Counted from the stretch's first letter, positions 41,469 through 50,333 are shown. The stretch: 64,000 nt of DNA from Roseococcus sp. SYP-B2431 (GCF_004336745.1 NZ_SJXD01000025.1:1-64000); one strand, 5' to 3'. The notes: generated by a model not told the origin, from the letters alone. A program made the numbers and translations.

Positions 41469-42163
41469 CAGAAGCGTCCCAGCAGACGGTGCATGCGCCG
41501 GGCGATGAGCTCGGCCAGCATCAGGCCGGCGAGCGCCAGCGCGAAGGAGATCAGCGCGAGCCGCGCCGCCACGGGCTCCCCGCCGGGAGTCTGCGTGGCC
41601 GCATAGATGGCGAGCGGCAGGGTCTGCGTCTCGCCGGGGATGTTCGAGGCGAAGGTGATGACGGCGCCGAACTCGCCGAGCCCGGCCGCGAAGGCCGTCA
41701 CCGCGCCGGCCAGGATGCCGGGCGACATCAGCGGCAGGGTGACGGTGAGGAAGCGGTCGACGGGTCGCGCGCCGAGCGTGCTCGCCGCCGCCTCCAGGCC
41801 GGGATCGACCTGCTCCAGCCCGAGCCGCACCGCGCGCACGATCAGCGGGAAGGACATGACGGCCGTGGCGAGCGCGGCGCCGCCGGTCGTGAAGACGAGG
41901 CGGATGCCGAACCACTCCATCAGCGGCGCGCCGATCGGTCCCCGGACGCCGAAGAGCAGCAGCAGCGCCCAGCCCACCACCACCGGCGGCACGACAAGCG
42001 GCAGGTGGACGAGGGCGTCGAGCAGGAAGCGGCCCGGAAAGCGCCCGCGCGTCAGCAGCCAGGCGATGCCGATCGCGGGCAGCAGCGAGACCAGCACGGA
42101 GCGGGAGGCGACGTCGAGGCTGAGGCGAACGGCCTGCCATTCCTCGGCGCTGAGCTGGATCAT
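41468..42163 (-). CDS. modB: Molybdate ABC transporter permease ModB
   Basis: 231 aa from ATG 42163; no clear ribosome binding site. A TTG 36 bases upstream is in frame but would place the possible Mo-box inside the gene. Five TM helices and the permease loop GLGEFGAVITFASNIPGETQT, which is diagnostic of ModB. It forms the channel energised by ModC. The periplasmic binding protein gene modA, normally just upstream, is not present. Confidence 0.92.
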   Translation of the reverse strand: MIQLSAEEWQAVRLSLDVASRSVLVSLLPAIGIAWLLTRGRFPGRFLLDALVHLPLVVPPVVVGWALLLLFGVRGPIGAPLMEWFGIRLVFTTGGAALATAVMSFPLIVRAVRLGLEQVDPGLEAAASTLGARPVDRFLTVTLPLMSPGILAGAVTAFAAGLGEFGAVITFASNIPGETQTLPLAIYAATQTPGGEPVAARLALISFALALAGLMLAELIARRMHRLLGRF

Positions 42164-42168
42164 GTAAC

Positions 42169-42192
42169 CGTTATAGTCGGCCAAAAATATCG
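42169..42192. promoter_or_regulatory. Possible Mo-box (ModE-type operator) upstream of modB
   Basis: CGTTATA at one end and AATATCG at the other form a loose palindrome (five of seven positions) over 24 bases just upstream of modB. CG-T-TATA half-sites are those of molybdate-responsive ModE operators. The position fits, but the right arm is weak and it starts only six bases from the ATG, so this is tentative. Confidence 0.3.
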
Positions 42193-42217
42193 GGGGCAAG
42201 CGCCCGCCGCCCGGGCG

Positions 42218-42973
42218 CTAAACCAACAAGGCGAAGCTGCCGCTCGCGAGCAGCACGGCCATGGCGAAGGGCTTGTAGAGGCGGATCGGGACCACGTGGA
42301 ACAGCCCCGCGCCGATGCGGACGCAGAGCATCTGGATGGGCAGGATCCAGACGACCTTCGCCAGCACCGCCCAGGTGAAGAGCCCGCCCAGGGCAGGGCC
42401 CAGCACCGAGACGATGGCGATCAGCCCGAAGAAGAGGATCAGGTTCGCGCGGTGCTGCCGGGCCTCCTCGGGGCCGGAAAGGAGATAGAGGATCACCGGC
42501 GGCCCGCTCATGCCCGTGGCGCCCTTCAGCAGGCCCGCCGAGGTGCCGACGGCGACGTTCAGCGGCAGCGGGCGGGTCCCGTGGTAGCGCCAGCCGGACA
42601 TCAGCAAAGCCCCGAAGACCAGCACGAAGCCGCCGATGAAGCGGCGCAGCAGGTCGGGATCGGCGGCGAGCAGGACGAAGGTGCCGATGGGCGTCGCCAG
42701 GCAGGCGGCGCCGCCGATCGGCAGGATCACCCGGCGGTCCGCATCCTTGAAGGCGCGCGGGAGGAGCTGGATCGAGACCACCAGCTCCAGCAGCAGCAGC
42801 ACGGGCACGCCGGCGCGCGGCTCCCAGAGCGCGGAATAGACGGGGGCGAGGATGATCGCAGTGCCGAAGCCGGCATAGCCGCGCATCAGCCCGGCAATGG
42901 CGGTGGCGAAGAGGGCCGCCCAGAGCTGCCAGCTGCCGGGCAGGGCCAGGACGGCGGCCAGGAAGTCGCTCAA
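42218..42973 (-). CDS. TauE/SafE-family sulfite/anion exporter-like permease
   Basis: 251 aa from a TTG at 42973 that overlaps the stop of the upstream DUF3553 gene (TTGA), since no ATG fits the start of the fold. About eight TM helices with the repeated TauE motif: GLMRGYAGFGTAIILAP in the first half and GTSAGLLKGATGMSGPPVILYLLS in the second. These proteins move sulfite, sulfoacetate or similar organic anions across the inner membrane. The longer upstream frame is not membrane-like and was left out. The real substrate is unknown. Confidence 0.85.
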   Translation of the reverse strand: MSDFLAAVLALPGSWQLWAALFATAIAGLMRGYAGFGTAIILAPVYSALWEPRAGVPVLLLLELVVSIQLLPRAFKDADRRVILPIGGAACLATPIGTFVLLAADPDLLRRFIGGFVLVFGALLMSGWRYHGTRPLPLNVAVGTSAGLLKGATGMSGPPVILYLLSGPEEARQHRANLILFFGLIAIVSVLGPALGGLFTWAVLAKVVWILPIQMLCVRIGAGLFHVVPIRLYKPFAMAVLLASGSFALLV

Positions 42974-43137
42974 TCCCCGACAGGCTCCAGCGTGACCACC
43001 GCGAGGTTCAGCAGAAGCTTTCCGGCGTGCTCGAAATTCACGGTGACGCGGTTGCCGATCACGGACTGCACCTGGCCGAGGCCCCAATCCGGCCGGTCGG
43101 GCTGGCGCACGCGCATCCCCGGCTCGATCTCGCTCAC
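42970..43137 (-). CDS. DUF3553 domain protein
   Basis: 55 aa from GTG 43137, with GGAGG seven bases upstream. A TTG at 43173 is in frame but has no good site. The whole protein is a small beta-barrel-like domain with RVRQPDRPDWGLGQVQSVIG and RVTVNFEHAGKLLLNLAVVTLEP, the DUF3553 family related to the C-terminal domain of UvrD/PcrA helicases and to CarD-like RNA-polymerase interaction modules. A nucleic-acid or polymerase role is an inference. It is translationally coupled to the permease downstream, which is an odd partner. Confidence 0.85.
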   Translation of the reverse strand: MSEIEPGMRVRQPDRPDWGLGQVQSVIGNRVTVNFEHAGKLLLNLAVVTLEPVGD

Positions 43138-43371
43138 CTGGCGTCCTCCGCTTCTCCCTCCCTTGAACTGCAATCGGGGCGCCGTGGGAAGATGCCCGCC
43201 CGAAAGGGCGGTGACGGGCCATCCTGGAGCCTAAAGAATCCGGCAACCCTCGCGGTGCTAGGGGAGGTGAGGCACGGTCACGGGTGCCGGCCGGTTCTGG
43301 CCTGGATCTTGCGCGGGAATGCTTTGCTTGGGCCACCCCCGGGGCCCGTTCAGATGGAAGAGAACCTTTTC

Positions 43372-43968
43372 ATGTCGACCGACCCGCGCCTCGCCGAGCT
43401 GCTCGCCTCGCGGATCTGCCACGACCTCGGATCGCCGGTTGCCAGCATCACGGCCCTGCTGCCCCAGGCGGCCGATCCCGCCGCGCACGAGATCCTGGCC
43501 GAGACGACGGTGGAGCTCGGGGCGCGGCTGAAGCTCTTCTCCGCGGCCTTCGGCGCCAGCGACGAGCTGGCCTGGGGCGATCTGGCGCCGCTGCTGCTGG
43601 GTGCGCCGATGGCCCACCGCGTGCGGTTCGAGGTGGCGGAAGCCGTGGGACAGCTGCAGCCCGGGCGCGTCCGGCTGCTGCTGGCGGCCGCGCTCCTGGC
43701 CGCCGAGGCGCTGCCGCGGGGCGGCGCCGTGCGGATCTCCCGCGATCCGGACGGCTCCGTGGCGCTCCTGCCCGAGGGACGGGACGCTCAATGGTCGCCC
43801 ACGCTGGTCCGGCTGCTCTCCGGCGGCAGCATGGAGATGGCAATCGCCGAAGGGCCGCGTCGCGTCCTGGCGCCCTGGGTTGTGGCCCAGGCCGCCGCCG
43901 AGGGGGCCGAGCTGGGCTTGGCCCTGTCGGCCGCCATCGCGATGCCGCCGCTGCTGATCGGCGGCTGA
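43372..43968 (+). CDS. ChpT-like histidine phosphotransferase
   Basis: 198 aa from ATG 43372 (MSTDPRLAELLASRICHDLGSP). Another ATG at 43354 would add six residues. The four-helix phosphotransfer region has a histidine at 17 in RICHDLGSPV, matching the acceptor of ChpT. The C-terminal part looks like a degenerate ATPase fold with no ATP-binding motif. ChpT passes phosphate from the CckA hybrid kinase to CtrA and CpdR in alphaproteobacteria. Here it heads the chemotaxis genes, 123 bases before cheA, suggesting a link to that kinase. A GAAA-tetraloop hairpin (43196-43211) lies in the upstream gap. Confidence 0.75.
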   Translation: MSTDPRLAELLASRICHDLGSPVASITALLPQAADPAAHEILAETTVELGARLKLFSAAFGASDELAWGDLAPLLLGAPMAHRVRFEVAEAVGQLQPGRVRLLLAAALLAAEALPRGGAVRISRDPDGSVALLPEGRDAQWSPTLVRLLSGGSMEMAIAEGPRRVLAPWVVAQAAAEGAELGLALSAAIAMPPLLIGG

Positions 43969-44091
43969 TTCTCGGCCTGCCTCGCAAATTGCAGCGCGAA
44001 TTCCGGCGCCGCCTTTACCCTTTCTTCGGAACCCGCGGCCCATCCTTCGAGCCGACGCCCCCGGTCGGGCGCCGCATCGAAGGGACCGCCG

Positions 44092-46629
44092 ATGGACGAC
44101 CTGCTCGCCGATTTCCTGACCGAGACGAACGAGGGACTCGCCAGCCTGGACGCGGCGCTGCTGCAGCTGGAGCGGAACCCGGCGAACAGCGCCGTCCTTT
44201 CGGAGGTCTTCCGGACGGTCCACACCATCAAGGGCACCTGCGGCTTCCTCGGCCTGCCGCGCCTCGAGGGCGTCGCGCATGCCGCCGAGAACGTGCTTGG
44301 CCTGTGGCGCGACGGGACCCTGCCGGTCACCCGGGGCGGAGTCACGCTGATCCTCTCCGCGGCGGACCGCATCAAGCAGATCGTGGCCGGGCTCGAGGCC
44401 ATGGGCAGCGAGCCCGCCGGCGACGACGCGCCGCTGAAGGCCGCACTGGACGCGGCTGCCGCGGGTGAGGCGCCCCCCAAGGCGGCCGTCCAGGCGGAGG
44501 CGCGGGCGCCCGTGGCGATGGAGGCGCTGATCGCTGCCGAGGCGCCAGCCGCTGCGCCGCCCGACGCGGCACCCGAGATTTCCGCGGGTGGCGTCAATGC
44601 GCCGCAGACCATCCGCGTCGCCGTGGACGTGCTGGAGGATCTGATGGTCCTGGTCAGCGAGCTGGTGCTGACGCGCAACCAGCTCCTGCAGCTCGCCCGC
44701 TCCGAGGAGAACGCGGCCTTCGCCGTGCCGCTGCAGCGCCTGTCGCAGATCACCTCGGATCTGCAGGACGGCGTGATGAAGACGCGCATGCAGCCCATCG
44801 GCAATGCCTGGGCGAAGCTGCCGCGCCTCGTGCGCGACCTTTCCAACGACCTGGGCAAGCGCATCGAGCTCGACATGCGCGGCGCCGACACCGAGCTGGA
44901 TCGCCAGGTGATGGAACTCATCAAGGACCCGCTGACGCATATGGTCCGCAACAGCGCCGATCACGGGCTGGAGACGCCCGAGCAGCGCCGCGCCGGGGGC
45001 AAGAGCGAGACCGGCCGCATCCTGCTCAACGCCTTCCACGAGGGGGGCCATATCGTGCTGGAGATCGGCGACGATGGGCGCGGGCTGAACACCGAGCGGA
45101 TCAAGGCGAAGGTGGTGGCGCAGGGCCTCGCGACCGAGGCCGAGCTCGCCACCATGAGCGACCGCGAGATCCATCGCTTCATCTTCCGCGCCGGCTTCTC
45201 GACGGCGGCCGAGGTCACCTCGGTCTCGGGCCGCGGCGTCGGCATGGATGTGGTGAAGACCAATATCGAGCGCATCGGCGGCATCGTGGATCTCCGCTCG
45301 CGCGAGCACCGCGGCACCACCTTCACCATCAAGATCCCGCTCACCCTGGCCATCGCGGCGGCGCTGATCGTCGAGGCGGGCGGCGAGCGCTTCGCCATCC
45401 CGCAGGCGGGCGTGCTGGAGCTGGTGCGCGTGGGCTCCGGCGACGGGCCGAAGGTGGAGCTGATCAAGGAGGCGCCGGTGCTGCGCCTGCGCGACCAGCT
45501 CCTGCCGCTCATCCCGTTGAAGCGCCTGCTGCGCCTCGAGACGGAGGCGGAAAAGCCCGATGCCGAGAGCTTCGTGGTCGTGACGCAGCTGGGCTCGCAG
45601 CTCTTCGGCATCGTCGTGGACCGGGTCTTCGACACGGAGGAGATCGTGGTGAAGCCGGTGGCGCCGATCCTGCGGCACATCACCATCTTCTCGGGGAACA
45701 CGATCCTGGGCGACGGCAGCGTGATCATGATCCTCGATCCCAGCGGAATCGCGCGCGCCACCGGCCTCGGCGTCGAGACCGCCGCGGACAATGGCGCGAT
45801 GCAGGCCCAGAGCAGCCGCCATCTGGGCCGCCACACTTCGCTGCTGCTTTTCCGGGCCGGGGAGGGGGCGCCCAAGGCGGTGCCGCTCTCGCTGGTGGCG
45901 CGGCTGGAGAACCTGGAGGCTGCGCGCATCGAGCGCGCGGGCGACAGCCTGGTGGTGCAGTATCGCGGCAGCCTGATGCCGCTGGTGCCGCTGCACGGCC
46001 TCATGGCGCTGCCGGAAGCCGGCAGCCAGGCCGTCCTGGTCTTCGGCGACGGCGTGCGCGCCATGGGCCTGATGGTGGATGAGATCCTCGACGTGGTGGA
46101 CGCGTCGCTGGACATGGACACGGCCGGCGTCCGGCCGGGCTTCCTCGGCAGCTGCGTGGTGGCCGGCAAGGTCACGGAGATTCTCGACACCGCCTTCTGG
46201 CTCAAGCGGGGCCAGGCGGACTGGTTCGAGCCGGCCACGGCCGGCGGCGGCCGGCCGAGCGTGCTGATCGTCGAGGACAGCGGCTTCTTCCGCAACCTGA
46301 TCGTGCCCTCGGTGATCGCGGCTGGCTTCGACGTCACGACGGTCGTGAACGGCCGCGAGGCGCTGCGCCTGCGCGATGCGGGCGAGCGCTTCGACGTCAT
46401 CGTCTCCGACATCAACATGCCGGAGCTCGACGGCTTCGGCCTGGCCCGCGCGGTGCGCGAGGGCGGGATCTGGGCCGACCTGCCGATGATCGCGCTCTCC
46501 GGCCGGTCCGAGCCGCGCGATGTGGAGCGCGGCCGCGCCGCCGGCTTCAGCGACTACATCGCCAAGTTCGACCGCGAAGCGCTGCTCACCAGCCTGCAGC
46601 AATGCCTGCAGCCGGCGCTCGTGCGCTGA
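44092..46629 (+). CDS. cheA: CheA-type hybrid histidine kinase with C-terminal receiver
   Basis: 845 aa, ATG. Hpt with H44 (TVHTIKGTCGF), a low-complexity linker, dimerisation helices ~175-240, HATPase with HMVRNSADHGLE, IGDDGRGLN and GRGVGMDVVKTNI, a CheW domain ~415-540, a second CheW-like region ~555-690, and a receiver ~715-840 with phospho-acceptor D773 (VSDINMPELDG). It lacks a classic P2 domain between Hpt and dimerisation. Cytosolic kinase of a chemosensory array or alternative-function pathway. The built-in receiver may serve as phosphate sink. Followed by cheW after 14 bases. Confidence 0.94.
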   Translation: MDDLLADFLTETNEGLASLDAALLQLERNPANSAVLSEVFRTVHTIKGTCGFLGLPRLEGVAHAAENVLGLWRDGTLPVTRGGVTLILSAADRIKQIVAGLEAMGSEPAGDDAPLKAALDAAAAGEAPPKAAVQAEARAPVAMEALIAAEAPAAAPPDAAPEISAGGVNAPQTIRVAVDVLEDLMVLVSELVLTRNQLLQLARSEENAAFAVPLQRLSQITSDLQDGVMKTRMQPIGNAWAKLPRLVRDLSNDLGKRIELDMRGADTELDRQVMELIKDPLTHMVRNSADHGLETPEQRRAGGKSETGRILLNAFHEGGHIVLEIGDDGRGLNTERIKAKVVAQGLATEAELATMSDREIHRFIFRAGFSTAAEVTSVSGRGVGMDVVKTNIERIGGIVDLRSREHRGTTFTIKIPLTLAIAAALIVEAGGERFAIPQAGVLELVRVGSGDGPKVELIKEAPVLRLRDQLLPLIPLKRLLRLETEAEKPDAESFVVVTQLGSQLFGIVVDRVFDTEEIVVKPVAPILRHITIFSGNTILGDGSVIMILDPSGIARATGLGVETAADNGAMQAQSSRHLGRHTSLLLFRAGEGAPKAVPLSLVARLENLEAARIERAGDSLVVQYRGSLMPLVPLHGLMALPEAGSQAVLVFGDGVRAMGLMVDEILDVVDASLDMDTAGVRPGFLGSCVVAGKVTEILDTAFWLKRGQADWFEPATAGGGRPSVLIVEDSGFFRNLIVPSVIAAGFDVTTVVNGREALRLRDAGERFDVIVSDINMPELDGFGLARAVREGGIWADLPMIALSGRSEPRDVERGRAAGFSDYIAKFDREALLTSLQQCLQPALVR

Positions 46630-46643
46630 CCGGAGGAACATCC

Positions 46644-47129
46644 ATGCCAGCCAGTCCGTCGCCCTCCCTCGAAACCCGTCCGGCGGGGGCCTTCAGCGCC
46701 GACGCCGCCGGCATGATGCTGACGCTGACCGTCGCGGGGCAGCTCTGCGGCGTCCAAGTTCTCTCGGTGCGCGACGTGCTGGGCGTGCAGGTGATCACGC
46801 GCATCCCACTGGCGCCGCGCGAGGTGGCGGGCAGCCTGAACCTGCGCGGCCGGATCGTGACGGCCGTCGACCTGCGCAGCCGCCTCGGCCTGTCGCCGCG
46901 CGAGGCCGGCAAGGGCGCGATGTCCGTCGTGGTCGAGGTCGGCGGCGAGCTCTACAGCCTGCTGGCCGATCAGGTGGGCGAGGTGCTTTCGCTCGATGCC
47001 GGGGAGCGGTCCCCCAATCCGCCGACGCTCGATGTCTCCTGGCGGGAATTCTCGCTCGGCGTGCACCGGCAGGGCGACAGGCTCCTCGTCCTGTTGGATG
47101 TCGAGCGGCTGCTCGAACTCGGCGCGTGA
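46644..47129 (+). CDS. cheW: CheW coupling protein
   Basis: 161 aa from ATG 46644 with CCGGAGGA upstream. A single CheW beta-barrel domain: LTVAGQLCGVQVLSVRDVL, IPLAPREVAGSLNLRGRIVTAVDLR, and the final VLLDVERLLEL. CheW bridges chemoreceptors to CheA in the signalling array. No receptor gene is adjacent, so it must serve receptors coded elsewhere. Confidence 0.93.
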   Translation: MPASPSPSLETRPAGAFSADAAGMMLTLTVAGQLCGVQVLSVRDVLGVQVITRIPLAPREVAGSLNLRGRIVTAVDLRSRLGLSPREAGKGAMSVVVEVGGELYSLLADQVGEVLSLDAGERSPNPPTLDVSWREFSLGVHRQGDRLLVLLDVERLLELGA

Positions 47130-47140
47130 GGGCGGACCCG

Positions 47141-47518
47141 ATGGCCAACGGCACCTGCCTGGTGGTGGATGACAGCGGTGTGGTGCGCAAGGTCGCGCGC
47201 CGCATCCTGGAGCGGCACGGCTTCACCGTGCGCGAGGCGGAGGACGGCCGGCAGGCGCTGGAGGCCTGTCGCCGCGAGATGCCGCGCGCGGTCCTGCTCG
47301 ACCGCAACATGCCGGTGCTGGACGGCATCGGCTTCCTGCGCGCTCTGCGGGCGGAGTTCGGACCGGACGAGCCGGTGGTCGTGATGTGCACCACCGAATC
47401 CGGGGCGGAGCGGATCCTCGAGGGGCTGGAGGCCGGCGCGCAGGAATATGTGATGAAGCCCTTCGACGAGGAGATTCTCTGCGGCAAGCTCGCCCAGGTC
47501 GGGCTGCTCGCGGCATGA
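47141..47518 (+). CDS. cheY: CheY-type single-domain response regulator
   Basis: 125 aa from ATG 47141, preceded by GAGGGCGG; a GTG at 47126 overlapping the cheW stop is an alternative. Pure receiver domain: acidic VVDD at 8-11, D54 (AVLLDRNMPVLDG), Thr in MCTTESG and Lys in YVMKPFDEE. No output domain, so a CheY-like shuttle acting on the motor or another target, or a phosphate sink. Confidence 0.92.
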   Translation: MANGTCLVVDDSGVVRKVARRILERHGFTVREAEDGRQALEACRREMPRAVLLDRNMPVLDGIGFLRALRAEFGPDEPVVVMCTTESGAERILEGLEAGAQEYVMKPFDEEILCGKLAQVGLLAA

Positions 47519-48588
47519 GCCTCATGTCGTCCTCCAAGCTGCGGGTGATGCTCTGCGACGACAGCTCCACCGTGCGCTCGGCGCTCGGGCGGCTGCTGGA
47601 GAGCGACCCCGGCATCCACGTCGTCGCGCGCGTCGGCGACGGCGCGCAGGCGCTCGCGGCGCTGGACCATGCATCCCCGTCGGAGCGCGCCGAAGTCGTG
47701 CTGCTGGACCTCGAGATGCCGGTCATGGATGGGATGACGGCGCTGCCGCTGATCCTGAAGCGCGAGCCGCGGCCTGTCGTCATCGTCGCGAGCGCCCTGA
47801 CCCAGCGCGGGGCGGGGGCCACCATGGCCGCGCTGCGCGCCGGCGCCTCGGACTACATCCCGAAGCCAGGGGCGGCGGGCGGCGGCCTGGCGGACCCGCA
47901 TTTCCGCGGCGAGCTGCTGGCCAAGGTGAAGGGCTGGGCGCGGCTCCGGCAGCAGCCGGCCCCGGCGCGGCCGCCTGCCGCCGTGGCGCGGCCCGCGCAG
48001 CGCGGCGCCGTGCCGAAGGCGGTCTGCATCGGCAGCTCCACCGGCGGGCCGCAGGCATTGGCCGCGCTGGTGCGGCGGCTGCCGCGGCAGATCGCGGTGC
48101 CCATGGTCATCGTGCAGCACATGCCGGCGGGCTTCACCGCGATGCTCGCGCAGCATCTCGACACGCTCGGCGGGCCGCGCGTGGCCGAGGCCCGGGATGG
48201 TGACGTGCTGGAGGCCGGACGCATCTTTCTCGCGCCCGGGGACCGGCATCTCCTGGCGAAGCCGGAGGGCGACCGGGTCGCCCTGCATCTCTCCGACGCA
48301 CCGCCGGAGAATTTCTGCCGGCCCGCGGTGGATCCCACGCTGCGCAGCCTCGTCGGCGCCTATGGGCGCGCCGTCCTGGCCGTGATCCTCACCGGCATGG
48401 GGCATGACGGGCTGGCCGGCTGCCGCGCCGTGGCGGAGGCGGGCGGCCTGGCCTGGGCGCAGGACGAGGCCTCCTCCGTGGTCTGGGGCATGCCCGGCGC
48501 CATCGCGCGCGCGGGCCTCGCCTCTGAGCAGGGCACGCCCGAAGCCCTGGGCGACGCCCTGGCCGGCCTCTGCGGGAGGCGTCCTTGA
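47515..48588 (+). CDS. cheB: CheB protein-glutamate methylesterase/response regulator
   Basis: 357 aa, ATG overlapping the cheY stop by four bases. Receiver with D65 (VVLLDLEMPVMDG), linker, then the methylesterase domain with catalytic triad S175 (GSSTGGPQAL), H202 (VQHMPAGFT) and D298 (TGMGHDGL). It removes methyl groups from chemoreceptors and deamidates glutamine, giving adaptation opposed to CheR. Cytoplasmic. Coupled to cheR downstream. Confidence 0.95.
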   Translation: MSLMSSSKLRVMLCDDSSTVRSALGRLLESDPGIHVVARVGDGAQALAALDHASPSERAEVVLLDLEMPVMDGMTALPLILKREPRPVVIVASALTQRGAGATMAALRAGASDYIPKPGAAGGGLADPHFRGELLAKVKGWARLRQQPAPARPPAAVARPAQRGAVPKAVCIGSSTGGPQALAALVRRLPRQIAVPMVIVQHMPAGFTAMLAQHLDTLGGPRVAEARDGDVLEAGRIFLAPGDRHLLAKPEGDRVALHLSDAPPENFCRPAVDPTLRSLVGAYGRAVLAVILTGMGHDGLAGCRAVAEAGGLAWAQDEASSVVWGMPGAIARAGLASEQGTPEALGDALAGLCGRRP

Positions 48589-49421
48589 TCGCTTCGACCT
48601 TCGAGTTCCTCGCCGGCATCGTGAAGGCGCGCTCCGGCGGCATCATCGGCCCGGATCAGCACTACATGCTGGAGACGCGGCTCGCGCCGCTGCTGAAGCG
48701 GGAGGCCATGCGCGACCTCGACGCCCTGGCGGCGCGGCTGAAGGCGCCGCGCGGCGAGGCCCTGGCGCAGGAGGTGACCGAGCTCCTCACGACCAACGAG
48801 AGCAGCTTCTTCCGCGACGGAAAGCCCTTCGAGCATCTGCGGACGCTGCTGCCGGCGCTGCACGCGGCGCGCCCACCGGGCCAGCCGCTGCGCATCTGGT
48901 CGGCGGCCTGCTCGACGGGGCAGGAGGCCTATTCCATCGCGATCATCGTCGCCGAGCTCGGCGAGGCCGATCCGGGGTTCCGGGCGCGGCGCGTGGAGAT
49001 TATCGGGACCGACATCACCACCGCCGTGCTGGAGCGGGCGCGCGCCGGGATCTTCACTCAGTTCGAGGTGCAGCGCGGCCTGCCGATCCGCACGCTGATG
49101 AAGCGCTTCACGCAGGAGGAGGCGCGGTGGCGCATCAGGCCGGAGGTGGCGGCGCCCTGCCGCTTCGAGAAGGCCAATCTGATGGGCGACCTGCGCGGTC
49201 TCGGCCGCTTCGACGTGATCTTCTGCCGCAACGTGCTCATCTATTTCGACGTGCCGACCAAGGCGCGCGTGCTGCGCGCCCTCGCGCAGCAGCTGACGGC
49301 GGATGGCTCGCTGTTTCTCGGCGCGGCGGAGACGGCCATCGGCATCACCGACGTCCTCGCGCCGCGAGGCGCGGAGCGCGGCGTCTATGGGCTGGCCGAG
49401 CCTCAGCGCCTCTCGGCCTGA
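48585..49421 (+). CDS. cheR: CheR protein-glutamate O-methyltransferase
   Basis: 278 aa from a TTG that overlaps the cheB stop (TTGA). N-terminal CheR helical domain, then a SAM-binding fold with RIWSAACSTGQEAYSIA (motif I) and DVIFCRNVLIYFD (motif IV). It methylates receptor glutamates with S-adenosylmethionine. TTNESSFFRD near residue 70 is the typical CheR segment. Last gene of the operon; no receptor, cheD or cheX follows. Confidence 0.94.
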   Translation: MIASTFEFLAGIVKARSGGIIGPDQHYMLETRLAPLLKREAMRDLDALAARLKAPRGEALAQEVTELLTTNESSFFRDGKPFEHLRTLLPALHAARPPGQPLRIWSAACSTGQEAYSIAIIVAELGEADPGFRARRVEIIGTDITTAVLERARAGIFTQFEVQRGLPIRTLMKRFTQEEARWRIRPEVAAPCRFEKANLMGDLRGLGRFDVIFCRNVLIYFDVPTKARVLRALAQQLTADGSLFLGAAETAIGITDVLAPRGAERGVYGLAEPQRLSA

Positions 49422-49465
49422 GGGGACGCGGGCGCCAGCGGAGGCCGGCCGTGCCGCCCGCGGCG

Positions 49466-50308
49466 TCAGCTCACGGCCCGCAGGTCGCTCAGCAGCGGCT
49501 CCACCAGCGGCGACTGGCCGGCCGCGTCGCCGAACAGGCACATCTCCGCCGTGCCGAGCGGCGGCAACCCTTCCAGCTCCACCAGCCCGTCCGGCAGGCC
49601 GGTGCGGCCGATGACCGTCACCGCGAAGCCCGCCTGCGCCGCCGCCGCGATGCCCATCAGGCTCGGCGAGGTATAGACCACCTCGTAGCCGATCCCGGCC
49701 CGGGCCAGCGCCGCCAGGGCGCGGTCGCGGAACATGCAGCCCTGCGGCAGCATGGCCAGCGGCAGCGGCCGGTCGCGCGGGACGAGAAAGTCCGGCCCAG
49801 CCGCCCAGACCACCGCCTCGGTGAAGATGACCCGGCCTTCCGTCTCGCCGTCGCGGCGCTTGCCGAGCACCAGGTCCAGCTCCTCCCGGGCGAGCGAGGC
49901 CCGCAGCTCGTGGCTGCGGCCCACCTCCACCTCGATGCGGACTTCGGGCCAGGTGCGGGCGAAGCGCGCCAGCGTCGGCGCCAGGTGCCGCGGCACGAAA
50001 TGGTCGGCGACGCCGAGGCGCAGCCGGCCCGAGACCGGCGGCGCCACGAACTGCCGCACCGCCTCCTCGTTCAGGGCCAGCATGCGGCGGGCATAGGCCA
50101 GCAGGGATTCGCCCTCGCGCGTCAGGGCCACCTGCTTGGCGCCGCGCGTGAAGACCGGCTTGCCGAGCAGCTCCTCCAGCCGCTTCACCTTCAGGCTGAT
50201 CGCCGATTGCGTGAGGCCCAGCGCCTGGCCGGCCAGGGTGAAGCCGCCGCGCTCGGCCACGGTGACGAAGCCGCGCAGCAGGTCGAGATCGAGATCGGGA
50301 ACGCGCAT
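49466..50308 (-). CDS. LysR-family transcriptional regulator
   Basis: 280 aa, ATG. N-terminal winged HTH: DLDLLRGFVTVAERGGFTLAGQALGLTQSAISLKVKRLEELLG (shown here only in part: TLAGQALGLTQSAISLKVKR). Effector-binding domain from ~90, with PVSGRLRLGVADHF. Usually activates or represses a neighbouring gene in response to a small molecule. Its convergent neighbour is cheR and the gene upstream on the same strand encodes a DUF2076 protein ending in a strong terminator, so the target is not evident. Confidence 0.92.
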   Translation of the reverse strand: MRVPDLDLDLLRGFVTVAERGGFTLAGQALGLTQSAISLKVKRLEELLGKPVFTRGAKQVALTREGESLLAYARRMLALNEEAVRQFVAPPVSGRLRLGVADHFVPRHLAPTLARFARTWPEVRIEVEVGRSHELRASLAREELDLVLGKRRDGETEGRVIFTEAVVWAAGPDFLVPRDRPLPLAMLPQGCMFRDRALAALARAGIGYEVVYTSPSLMGIAAAAQAGFAVTVIGRTGLPDGLVELEGLPPLGTAEMCLFGDAAGQSPLVEPLLSDLRAVS

Positions 50309-50333
50309 CGGGCTGTTATCGGCCTCCCGCCGC

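Noticed and set aside
43258-46641. Very long open frame antisense to cheA (over 1100 codons), and similar ones antisense to ftsH (4870-6987) and to the hybrid kinase (13948-16629)
   Set aside because: At this GC content the strand opposite a real gene stays open by codon bias. The translations are Arg/Ala/His-rich with no domains, while the sense frames have full catalytic motifs.
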